Assembly: GCA_029204225.1 (NCBI GenBank)
Contig: CM055095.1
Location: forward strand, 28,340,845-28,404,844
Source: Diphasiastrum complanatum
Lineage: Eukaryota; Streptophyta; Lycopodiopsida; Lycopodiales; Lycopodiaceae
Direction of reading: 5' to 3'
DNA length: 64,000 bases
Shown: piece by piece, positions 25,633 through 35,959 of the stretch
Numbering within the stretch: position 1 is the stretch's first letter
Layout: each line of letters begins with the position of its first letter
Program-made: the position numbers and the translations under genes
The notes under the pieces: model-generated
The model's database searches: none
Told to the model about the DNA's origin: nothing
What the model saw: only the letters and a program-made list of their open reading frames with translations

Positions 25633-26805
25633 TGTCGGAAAGACGTGTGCAGAAGATAGGTCGAACTCGAAAAGAAACAAATGAAAATAATTTGAGTGTC
25701 TAGAAAGAAAAAACTTTTTGTGTGCAGCGGAATAAACTATTTTTCTCTTTCTAAATGCATGACTACGCCTATCAATTTCAAACAAAACAATAGTGATAGA
25801 AATCACGTTCGATCTTATAATAACTAACTTTGAAAACATTAGTACTACATTGATTACGTAGCCAAACAATAAAGCATTGAAATTATCAGACAAATATTTT
25901 GTCACGAAACACTAGACAAATAATTAGTCGTGAATCACAAGACAAATAATTAGTCGCGAAGAACTACAAAAACGCATACATTTTGTGGCAATAAAAGATA
26001 GTATTGATTCAGTATGAAATCGAAACAAAGTAAATGAGTACATAAGTTGCGGATCGAACCCGCGTACTCTATGCTATCTCTGAGCGACTAAAATGAAATC
26101 TGAATTAAGCGCAATGCTGATAAGCAGTAGCGCAATAGCAATCTCTAAAACAACTCTAGGAAGTGAGCTAGAATGTTCAAGAGTGTTAAAGCTCGCAGGC
26201 TTGAGAGAGAGAGAGAGAGAGCTAACTATTCAAATGCTTCTTCTGATAATAATAATGTACGAATATGAACAGCTATATATACTAAGCAATTAGGTCATCA
26301 AATGCAATCGCCGGTTGGCTGGTGTCCACTGGCATCCATCCGGTTCCTTGTCATTGATTGCTGATAAGTGGTGGAAATTGGCCGCAAACAGTCTATCTGC
26401 ATAAATGAACCAAACTGTCACTTTTGCAAAAATGAACCAAAACAGTTGCAAAAAAACCCAACAATGTCCTTAAATCTGATTTAGGATATCCCCACACTTT
26501 GCCAGAGTCATTTCCTTAACATTTGACATACTTTGGAAAAAGCAAAAAATGCGACTCTGCATATTTGCTTGCAAATCCTGATAGGCAAAAAATGCAAAAA
26601 GGCGACACTGCATTTGTCAACGAGATTCCTGACAGGCAAAAAATGTGGCACTGTTGTAAATCTCCGTGTAATTCTGCAGACTGTCTAAAAACACTTGTAA
26701 AATTGCAGACTGTGAAAAGACACGGAAAAATCCGCAGAACTGGATAAACAATGGATGAAGATTAAAACCGATTAGTCGATTAGTAAGAAGGAGACTAATC
26801 CAACA
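25633..26805 (-). repeat. Copia family E 5' LTR (1173 bp)
   Basis: On the - strand it begins TGTTGGA (26805) and ends TCCGACA (25633) next to the primer-binding site. A TATA box (tatatatagc on -) is at about 26271-26281. It contains a short GA run (26203-26220) and a tRNA-like A/B-box pair. Its 3' part shares words with the LTRs at 29178 and 33064 (gcagactgt, gcaaaaaatgc), so the families are related. Confidence 0.8.
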
Positions 26806-27210
26806 GATAAATATTAGAAAACAAACCTCAATGTTTAACTCTCATTTTTATCTTCAAATGTCCATAAATGATTCTAAACAATTTATCTTTCATGCATCTT
26901 TTTTCCATCACGTTTAATGCATGTGCGCCATATTTTGTCTTGAAAATAATTTTTCTACAACATTTTACTTTAGCCAACATTTTCCAAGAACTCCAGCAGA
27001 CGCCCATGCAATCCCCATGCATGTTGACATTTGACAATCACAAACCATGTGGAATATTTGTTCTAAACTAAACAAGGGAATATAGTCTAAGACAAATTTT
27101 GGCCTCCTCCAAGCTGGATTCCGCATGTGTCAAGCCTAAAATTTGTCAAGGACTAAGTCCTAAGTTGGCCTCCAAGTTTGGCCTAAGTTGGTATTTGCAT
27201 ATTTTTCACA
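26806..27210 (-). repeat. 3' LTR remnant of another copia element
   Basis: On the - strand a polypurine tract (about 27221-27211, tgagggagaa) follows an RNase H end, and the LTR starts TGTGAAAAAT at 27210. Its other end is not defined and it abuts the family E LTR. Confidence 0.6.
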
Positions 27211-27217
27211 TTCTCCC

Positions 27218-27424
27218 TCAATCCAACTTGGCCTTTTTGATGCATGGTTTTCCTTCGATGCCAAGAACAAACCTATAATTCTCCAACAACTCTTTGTCAA
27301 GTGTCTTTGTGAAAACATTAGCAACACAACCTTTGGATGATACATGGTGAAGATCCACTTCTTTATTTAGAAAGTTTTTTGTAATGAAATGATAGTGTTG
27401 GGGGATTTGCGGATATTGAGACAA
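27218..27424 (-). pseudogene. Copia RNase H C-terminus
   Basis: HYHFITKNFLNKEVDLHHVS then CVANVFTKTLDKELLENYRF matches the end of copia RNase H and leads directly to the polypurine tract and LTR on its left. Confidence 0.85.
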
Positions 27425-27734
27425 GCCTAATCTTAGTTAGATCGTAGATCTACATTATTGAATAAGTGTGAAAAAATGTTGTAGTTAAAGCATTTGCTCT
27501 TTTCGCTAAGGTATTTATATTTGCGACAGTTGAGACATTCGCCCTTTTAACTAAGATTGATGATATGTGCAATGCCTACTGCCGAAGGTAGTGCATTTAT
27601 GCAAACTGTGTGAATGTAGGACTCAAATTGCAAATTGTAGTAGATTGTGAGTAATTCTGCAAATTGTTGCAGGAATCATACTAGAGACATATGTGTTGGA
27701 TTAGTACATAAGTTAAAATTAACTCCAAAACTCC
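27425..27734 (-). other. Possible LTR remnant, AT-rich
   Basis: A purine tract on the - strand (cagagggag, about 27737-27729) precedes this stretch, which suggests it is the 3' LTR of the pol fragment on its right. It ends abruptly against the RNase H piece of another element. Confidence 0.4.
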
Positions 27735-28740
27735 CTCTGAAGATCACTTTGTGTACACTTGAAGATTCAACATATTTGAAATTTACATATGCTTACTTTT
27801 ACCTAAGGATTTTAGTTAATATATAAACTACCATCTTATTTGTGCAATAGTATGATGTCTTACCTTGTTTGACATGAATTTTTTCTATAATAAAATGAAA
27901 TTGAATTTCAATGTGTTTGATCTCTGAATGAAATCTAGGATTCAAAGTCACAAATATACAACTTACATTGTGACAATAGATTGTAGTTGCCTTATGTCGC
28001 ATTAAAATAAATCATGCAATAAAAGTTTGATCCACCTGGCTTCTTTGGTGGCCATATGCCTTTATTGAGGACAGAGAAATAGATTTCTGTTTTTTGCTAT
28101 TCCATAAATTGGAGCTTTTGCCAAATAGAAGCAATAGCATGAACTAGACTTTTTTTTATTATTTTGGATCACTTCCTCATTTTGAGTTAGTTATTTATAA
28201 AGTATTGTAGCTTTACATTGGATCATTTGTCAATTGATTGTTGCCTTCAATATACTTCATGACTCTTTTGAGAGCCTTCCAATGTTGAATCCATAGATTA
28301 GACATAAACTGACTAAATGCACTTTATTGTGTATGCCAAATATGGCCTAATATAATCATGACATATATTGATGAATCAATCAAAGAATGGTACAGGGGAC
28401 AAGGGAACACAGTCTACTTTGAGCTTACATGGAGGCTGTCATGCATTTGAAGTTTGCTTAGGAGACATGCACCTTCTTTGGATGCTACAAGCTCCAACAC
28501 ACCCACTTTGTGCAGCTTGCAAACAAGTTTGTTAACATCAAACTCTTTAGAAAGGTACAATTTGGTTCCGTAAGAATCAATATCGACAACATTAGAATAA
28601 TCTTATTTGAATCAAAGAAAAAATGATTATTTCAAATCAAGCTTGAGGAGCTTGTTCAAGCCCATAAAGATCCTTATGCAATTTGCATACTCTGCTTTCT
28701 TGACCTTTGACTTCAAAACCTCCAAGTTGAGGAATATGAG
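27735..28740 (-). pseudogene. Copia RT/RNase H fragment, rearranged
   Basis: Near 28720-28640 the - strand reads VCKLHKDLYGLEQAPQA (RT). Near 28000-27800 it reads CHNVSCIFVTLNPRFHSEIK and HIEIQFHFIIEKIHVKQGKT (RNase H). Between them are degenerate RNase H pieces (WKALKRVMKYIEGNNQ). Many stops and shifts; RT core with the active site is not visible. Confidence 0.75.
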
Positions 28741-29177
28741 TTTATTGGATTACTAGAGTTTAGGATTTATAATAGAATGTAATACGTTCTTGTTCTATAG
28801 AGCTAGTTCATTCTGTTTGTGTTCTATCTTTGCTACTCGAAATCAATGGAAGGTTCAACCTCAGAGATCCGCTTCATCAACAAGTTCAAAAGACTAGGTC
28901 ATTTAAGCATGCGTTCAATTTTGTACATGCATCATAACAAATGGGTCAAGGATATGAATATCAATGCTGTGTCTATAGCTAATCAGACTGTATGTGAAAA
29001 TTGTTTACTAGGGAAACAATCTAGAACAAAATTTCCAAGAGGACATGCCAAAGGAGTGAAGTCCATTCTATCACTGATTCACAGTGATTTATGTGGTCCT
29101 ATGAGCATACCCTCCTTGGGTCAAGCTCTATATTTTATCACATTCATTGATGACTACTCCCGGTTCACCAAAATATG
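28738..29177 (+). mobile_element. Inverted copia fragment (leader, gag start joined to integrase)
   Basis: The sequence matches the reverse complement of 32270-33045. Leader and gag start (MEGSTSEIRFINKF, from 28846) jump, with loss of about 330 bp, directly to integrase (LGHLSMRSILYMHHNKWVKD ... CENCLLGKQSRTKFPRGHAK, SLIHSDLCGPM, FIDDYSRFTK). It then meets the left LTR at 29178, which runs the opposite way. The 135-codon frame (28819-29223) is open only by chance fusion. Confidence 0.88.
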
Positions 29178-30234
29178 TTTGATGAACACAATGATAAAAG
29201 AACTAACAGATACCAACGAATGAAGACAATAATGATAAAAGCACAATGATAACTGTGTTAATAGGATCGCGGATTCTTAGAGAACGGAGATTGTGAGCTG
29301 TTCTTTTGTGTTGAATAAGATTAGCAATGTAGGAGTCTTAGACTGCCATGAAAAAGAGATTGCAGAAACGATTAGGTGTCTGAGACAGCCATGCAATCCT
29401 CTAATGTTGATAATTTGATATGAAGAGAATGTAGAAACAGACAGCCATACATTTGTAAGAGGAGTGAGAGTTAGTTTCATTCAACAAGAATGCAAAGATG
29501 TAGAACAGTAGCAAATCTGTATAATAATGTCGTAACACAACAATCAGACCACAATACAATTGCGCTGATAAGCGTGTGGTCCTACTTACAGACTCAAATC
29601 AATTGCTAAAGTTTTGAATCTCTCTCTCTCTCTCTCTCTCTATAATCACTAACTGAGAAATCAGCTACTGAAAGACCAATTTTGGTCGTAGATCTATCTC
29701 TCTGATCTTGATCGATAATTGATTCAATCGCTCATTTACATATATAACAACTGGAAGATCTTGCATTATTCTAATTTTACATTTACAAGATCGCTTAACA
29801 GCTGATTAACTGACTAATTAGAACAGTTGTTATTGGAGCATGAAGATGTAGACAGTCTGTACTTGGAATCATGTGTATTTCTACAGAGTGTTGCATTTTT
29901 CGCCTGTGTGGAATTCCATGTAAACTGCAATGTCGCATTTTCCCCAAATCAGTGTTTCATTTCTGGAAGTCTCTGAAATGGCCAGAAAACCAAGTTAGCA
30001 CAAGTGTTGCAAAGCACTTAATTGTTCAGAATGACCCGAAGGTGAAAAGGCAACAGTGTCGGGTTTTTCAGCTATTAGAAATTGCGAGAAAAAATACAGA
30101 CTATTGTGACAAACAGTTCAAATAAGCAGACTGTTGAAAAACAGTTCATTTTCTGCAGGTTTTATTTGAGAGAGTAAGATTGAGAGAGGAAGGAGGGCAG
30201 TTACGATCAGTAGGAGTAAGATTAAACTCCAACA
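29178..30234 (-). repeat. Family F 3' LTR, outer end truncated
   Basis: The right end TCCAACA (30228-30234) followed by a polypyrimidine run marks the LTR start on the - strand. Its left end matches 33083 onward but lacks the terminal 19 bp, replaced by the inverted fragment 28738-29177. It holds a CT run at 29618-29641. Confidence 0.88.
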
Positions 30235-30279
30235 CTCTCCCTTAAGCTTACTACTATAAATCTAAACTACAATTGAGAT

Positions 30280-31389
30280 TTATCGTTTATCTCTAGACAA
30301 TGGCTTTGTCAAAATATCAACCAACATACTGTCTGTATGATAGTAACTTAGTACAACATCTTTATTCTGAACTTTCTCTTTAAGAAAATGGAACTGAACT
30401 TCTATATGCTTAGCTTTATTATGAGTTCGTGGGTTCAGAGATAGAGCTATGCAGCTCTGATTGTCACACTGGAGTATTGTTGGACCGAACTGTGGGAATT
30501 GCAGATCTTGTAGTAGCCTTCTTAGCCAAATTATCTTTTTCACTGCTTGAGTTTTGGGGCACATGCCTTTGGACAGCTTAGATCCTGGATCCATAGGTGT
30601 GTCTATGGGCTTGCAGTCCTCCATGCCATATCTGCAAAGCACATTGATTAAATAGGACTCTTGGCTTATAGCGATCCTTCTGCTTGCACGATCTCTGTTG
30701 GTCTCCATACCGAGAAGGTAATAACCTGGGCCTAAATCAGTCATCTCAAATTCTGATGAAAGCAGAGATTTGGTTTCCTGTAATAACTGACTTGAATTGT
30801 TGATAATTAAGTAATCATCAATGTATAATGCTATTATTACATAGCTTGACCCTTTACGTGTGAGATACAAATTAGAGTCTACGGAGCAAGAAGTGAAATT
30901 ATGCTGCAACAAGAAGTGATTGATTCTTTTATACAAGGCCTTGGGAGCTTGCTTAAGACCATATAATGCCTTATGCAATTTACATACCAAATGCTCTTTG
31001 CCTTGAAGGACGTAACCTTCTAGTTGATAAATAAATATGTCTTCTTGTATGTATCCGTGAAGGAATGCTATCTAGACATCCATATGGTGAATGTCCACCA
31101 GAACTTCTACAACAGCTATAGCCAACAAGGTGCGAATAGATTGATGTTTTACCACTGCACTGTAGGTGTCAGTGTAATCTATTCCATAAACTTGCTCAAA
31201 TCCTTTAATCACTAATCGAGCTTTCCATTTGGATATTGATCCATCTGGCTTAAGTTTTAGCTTGAAGATCCATTTAGAGTCAATAGGTTTTATACATGTA
31301 GGAGGATTGACAATACTCCAAGTCTTGCTCTTCATCAAGGAATGGTACTCGGCATTCATGGTAGCTTTCCATTCGTCTGCGTTGAGCAT
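30280..31389 (-). pseudogene. Copia reverse transcriptase and partial RNase H
   Basis: From 31389: EWKATMNAEYHSLMKSKTWS, KWIFKLKLKPDGSISKWKAR, KGFEQVYGIDYTDTYSAVVK, a stop near 31071, LVCKLHKALYGLKQAPKALY, active site IALYIDDYLIINN (about 30845-30810), FEMTDLGPGYYLLGME, DTPMDPGSKLSKGMCPKTQ. At about 30530 it skips straight to AVKKIIWLRRLL and the RNase H C-terminus (CDNQSCIALSLNPRTHNKAK, LVDILTKPLSR). About 110 residues of RNase H are lost in frame. One stop and this deletion are the only major breaks, so the copy is fairly young. Confidence 0.92.
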
Positions 31390-31757
31390 TGATAGTGCTT
31401 CTGCAACAGTGGCAGGTTCATCATGACTGATGTGAAGGAAAAAACAATTAAGTTGCTGTCATTGTCTTGCAGACCTTCAAATTGTAGGTCCTTGAGTGGA
31501 TGTTTCTCCTGGGTAGATGACAAGGACGACTTCAGCTTGTGGTTGAACATTCGTGGGTTTGGGCCCATCGATGGCGAGTGGAGCTGTTGGAACAAACTCC
31601 TGCATTTGAACATTCATAGGTCGATGCCTATTGATGGAGAATGGGCTGTTGTAACAGACTCTTGCATTGGCTACTTCTGCTTAAAATCATGGAATTTGTC
31701 TTCAAGGAAGACAATGTCACGGCTGAGATCTGACCTGTCTCAACATCATAAATGCGA

Positions 31758-32617
31758 TTATGCTTGTGTGATGTTGAATAGCCAATAAAAGATGTACTTA
31801 CAGCTTACTGGGTCTAGTTTCTTCCTCAGATCAGATGGTATTTGAGCATAGCACAGACATCCAAATACACGTAATTGTTTCAGACTTGGTTTGTAGCCAT
31901 AGTAGTCTTCAAACAGTGTCTTGGAGTCGACTATCTTCGTGCTGGAATAATTTTGCAGATAGCAGGCTATAGAGATTGCTTCAGCCCAAAAATTCTTGGG
32001 TAGTTGCGTTGACAATCATGGATCGTGCAGCTTCCAATAGTGTTCGGTTCTTTCGCTCAGCTACGCCATTCTGTTCTGGAGTGTAGTTGTCGATGAATTG
32101 ATGGTGCACATCACATGATGATATAGTTTGCCATTTCATTTGATAGATAGTTTCCCCCTGAATCAGACCATAAGGCCTTGATTTTCTGACGAGTCTGGTT
32201 CTCAGCATATTGCTTGAATTCTTTGAAGCAATTGAATGCTTCTGTCTTGTTCTTTATAAATATAATTCTGGTGAACCGGGAGTATTCATCAATGAATGTG
32301 ATAAAATATAGAGCTTGACCCAAGGAGGATACGCTCATAGGACCACATAAATCACTGTGAATTAGTGATAGAATGGACTTCACTCCTTTGGCTTGTCCTT
32401 TTGGAAATTTTGTTCTAGGTTGTTTCCCTAGTAAACAATTTTCATAGATAGTTTGATTAGCTATAGACACAACATTGATATTCATATCCTTGACCAATTT
32501 GTTATGACGCATGTACAAGATTGAACGCATGTTTAGATGACCTAGTCTTTGATGCCAGCAGACATGAGCATCAGAGTTACTCACAGTAAGTGCATAATCG
32601 TGACTCAAGATATACAA
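31758..32617 (-). pseudogene. Copia integrase
   Basis: Pre-integrase HQRLGHLNMRSILYMRHNKL with CENCLLG-type zinc ligands altered (here YENCLLG), the aspartates in LIHSDLCGPM and FIDEYSRF (second D of the usual DD changed to E), GGNYLSNEM, and after a frame change the glutamate block EQNGVAERKNRTLLEAARSM and FWAEAISIACYLQN. Frame changes near 32110 and 32000 break the core. Confidence 0.9.
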
Positions 32618-33063
32618 ATTTCCTTCTTTGTGTGCAGATAGGATTTCATTGGAATTTCCATCAAAAATAGTACATCAACTAGTAGTAAACAAAGCTCTAC
32701 AGCCTTGATCAGTGATCTTGCTAATAGATAATAAGTTCTTTGTTAACTTGGGTATGTAACGTATACCATTTAGCTATCTAGTGATGTCGTCAGGGAAATA
32801 CGTAAACGGTTCTATAGCCAGACCGATAGAACCTGAACTACTCCTCGATTAAGATCATTCTCATCTTGAATTTCCACATGTGGAAATCATCTCCGTTGAA
32901 CTTGTTGATCAAGCGGATCTCTGAGGTTGAACCTTCCATTAAAATCGAGTAGCAGAGATAGAACACAAACAGAATGAACTAGCTCTATGGAACAAGAATG
33001 TATTAAGTTCTATTATAAATCTAAACTCTAGTAATCCAATAAACTAGGGCTCTGATACCAATC
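32618..33063 (-). pseudogene. Copia gag start, leader and primer-binding site
   Basis: Gag opens at 32939 (MEGSTSEIRLINKFNGDDFH) and breaks after about 30 codons. The stretch to 32618 resembles the protease/pre-integrase linker. The leader runs 32940-33047, and the primer-binding site tggtatcagagcc is at 33060-33048 on the - strand. Confidence 0.8.
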
Positions 33064-33916
33064 TGTTGGAATTCGATGTCTCTTTGATGAATACAATGAT
33101 GAAAGAACAGTTTTGACAGATACCAAAGGATGAAGACAATAATGATGAAAGCACAATGATAACTGTGTTAATAGGATTGCAGATTATTTAGAGAACGGAG
33201 ATTGCGAGCTGTTGTTTTGTGTTAAATAGGATTATCAGTGTAGGAGTCTTAGACTGCCATGAAAGAGAGATTGCAGAAACAATTAGGCGTCTGAGACAGC
33301 CATGCAATCCTCTAGTGCTGATAACCTGATATGAAGAGAATGTAGAAATAACTTAGGCGTCAAAGACAACCATACATTTTCTTATAATGATGTTTGCTTA
33401 AGAGGAGTGAGAGTTAGTTTCATTCAACAAGAATGCAAAGATGTAGAACAGTAGCGAATCTGTATAATAATGTCGTAAAACAACAATCCGACCACAATAC
33501 AATTGCGTTGATAAGCGCGTGGTCCTACTTACAGACTCAAATCAATTGCTAAAGTTCTGAATATCTCTCTCTATATATAATTACTAACTTTGAGGAGTCA
33601 GCTACTGAAAGTCCAATTTTGGTCGTAGATCTATCTCTCTAATCTTCATTGATAATCGATTCAATCGCTCATTTACATATATAGCAACTGGAAGATCTTG
33701 TATTATTCTAGCTTTACATTTACAAGATCGCTTAACGTTGATTAACTGACTAATTAGAACATATTGGAGCGTGAAGACGTAGACAGTCCGTACTTGGAAT
33801 CCTGTGTATTTCTACAGAGTGTTGCATTTTTTGCCTATGTGGAATTCCGTGTAAAACTGCAATTTCGCATTTTTCCCGAAGCAGTGTCGCATTTCTGAAG
33901 GTGTCTGAAATTGTCC
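33064..33916 (-). repeat. Family F 5' LTR, truncated
   Basis: Starts tgttggaattcg at 33064 beside the primer-binding site. It matches the left LTR until about 33916 and then stops; the last 240 bp present at 29990-30234 are absent. Confidence 0.85.
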
Positions 33917-35730
33917 AATGTTCTTAACTACTTTCTCCCTTTGAGAAGCCTCTAATGGTAATTGGAACATCACAAGAATACAAAATTCTATCACCTAGGG
34001 AGCATATTCATCTTTATCAGCATTAATAGCCTCTTCATTAGTATAATCATTACCAACGATGGTTTTGGGTGTTATCTTCCCTTTTTGGTTGCATACAAAT
34101 AGTTTAGTTGCTATCTCCCTCCCTAACTCCCTTTAGTTTTTACTTGACTTGTTGCATGAGATTCAATTGTGGAACTCTCAAAATCATTGGGTATCTAAAT
34201 GCCTTGATCTCAAATCTCCTAGTTTGGTTCTAGTTATGTAACCACAAAACAAGAGATGTATGTCAAGGTTTCCCCCATTTATTTTCCCAGCTACTATAAT
34301 CATGAACCTGTCTTTGTTAGAAACAGAATCTCCTGGGACTCCAATCTGACTCAAAGTTTACATTTTCCCGCATTTGAAAAGACCAAGTCAAAGCTTGTTT
34401 TGTTGCATTACAATATGTTCTTGTTGTTTTTCTGCTTCTAAGAATGTGCAAATGATGTACAGTTCCAGATTAAGAAAATAGTTCCCACACAAACATAATC
34501 CAATGTTGCATTCTCAGTTGGAGACTGGGAGATCATGCTGCACCTAGAACCTGCAACTATGAGATTCTGATGAGTGAGGGCTTTTGTAGAAACAGCTTAG
34601 CTCCTCTTATTCTACCTAGAAGTCAGCAGTTCCTAAGTGCATTAGTTGCAACTTAAGGCAGCAAAAATTTCTACTTGGCCCTACTTAAGGAAGACTAGTA
34701 CTTAATTCACTTTTGGCAGATCTTACCAAGGAAAGAATGGATACCGGTCTGCTGTGACATTTGCTGCAAACTTTTGGAATGACCCAGTGACGAGTTAATA
34801 TTCTAGCAAAAGTCATGTTTGAAAAGGATCACTTAAATAGTTTTATTGTACTGCAGCTAGAGGTTTATTCTCGTCTGGCCATTTGTCATGAGAATATGGG
34901 AGAATGGAGATGAATCTTCTTGGGCAGAGCATGCTTGGACAAGTTCTAAATATAAGCACTCACTGCATTCAAGGATGGTTTTCACTGTGTACAAGGGCTG
35001 CTGATATTCACCATGCAGGCCATCAAATAGTGCAAAGCAACCCTCAATCTAAGCAGCAATATTCCATGTCCAAAACGCAAAACATTCTGATGATCCGCAC
35101 CTGGATCAGGGTTTCAACGGCAATTACAATGAAGCTCAATCAAGGAGACATTCAGATAATATCAAAATTCAATGATTGATTGTATTCACAACAGAGCTAA
35201 ATCAAAGCAACAAAGTCAGGATCACAATTCACAAGGACTTAGTGGCCAAAGAATCAATGATAATGGACAAAATGAAGGAAAGCCTTTGACATACCCTATA
35301 GATTCTACTTTTCAACTAAAACCGAGTTTGCAAACAGCCAGTGTTCAGCAATTAAACTTCTGAAAGTTTGTCTAAGCAAGCTCCTTTATGATTTTAGCTG
35401 CACAAACTCGCCCATTTCTGGATAAGCTTGGCATTTGTGCAAGATCCAACTAAAAAAAGCACACATAAAAATGCATGGACATGCATCAACTTTGAAAGTT
35501 TTACTTGTGGCAGACTACACCAGCAACCTGCTTTACTTCACAGTACAAAGACTCCAATTTGCAGTGTGTACTTGAGAACATTTATTCAGCAAAAGCAACG
35601 TCTACACTAGTGTCTGAAGTGTTTCTATGCAATGCCTTTTTAGGTTCTTGCCACCCAGATATTCAGCTAGAGCTTTGCTTTTGTCGTACTATAAGAAAAA
35701 GGGGAGAAAATCCCTTTTCCAATCAATAAA
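33917..35730. other. Spacer downstream of the transporter gene
   Basis: No gene or recognisable domain. The part up to about 34250 may be decayed copia linker on the - strand but has no firm motif. Small ORFs at 34904-35179 and 35172-35363 look like chance frames. Confidence 0.5.
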
Positions 35731-35959
35731 ATCCTCCATTCACAATAGTATCTAATATTTTTACAGGGCTATTGATCCTTCATAACTGCAAGTCCAGGCT
35801 TGAAGCTCCCAGATTCCAAGCAAGATCTATTTCCAAAAGCTTAAGTTGAATATAATTTACCTCCTGTTCTCAAGCCCCAATGACAAGACTGTGTCCGCGA
35901 AAAAATGGTGCAGCTATACTTGCATTAAATGTAGAGTTTTTGGTAGCTATAGCAGAGAT

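Larger units (their letters stand above)
29178..33916 (-). mobile_element. Ty1/copia element (family F) with two incomplete LTRs
   Basis: Left (3') LTR 29178-30234, polypurine tract 30235-30245, RNase H/RT 30280-31389, integrase 31758-32617, short gag start at 32939, primer-binding site 33048-33060, right (5') LTR 33064-33916. Gag, protease and part of RNase H are deleted. Both LTRs lack one end: the left lacks about 19 bp, the right about 240 bp. Confidence 0.9.

Noticed and set aside
28819-29223. 134-codon ORF as a gene
   Set aside because: A chance fusion of leader, gag and integrase pieces of an inverted copia fragment.
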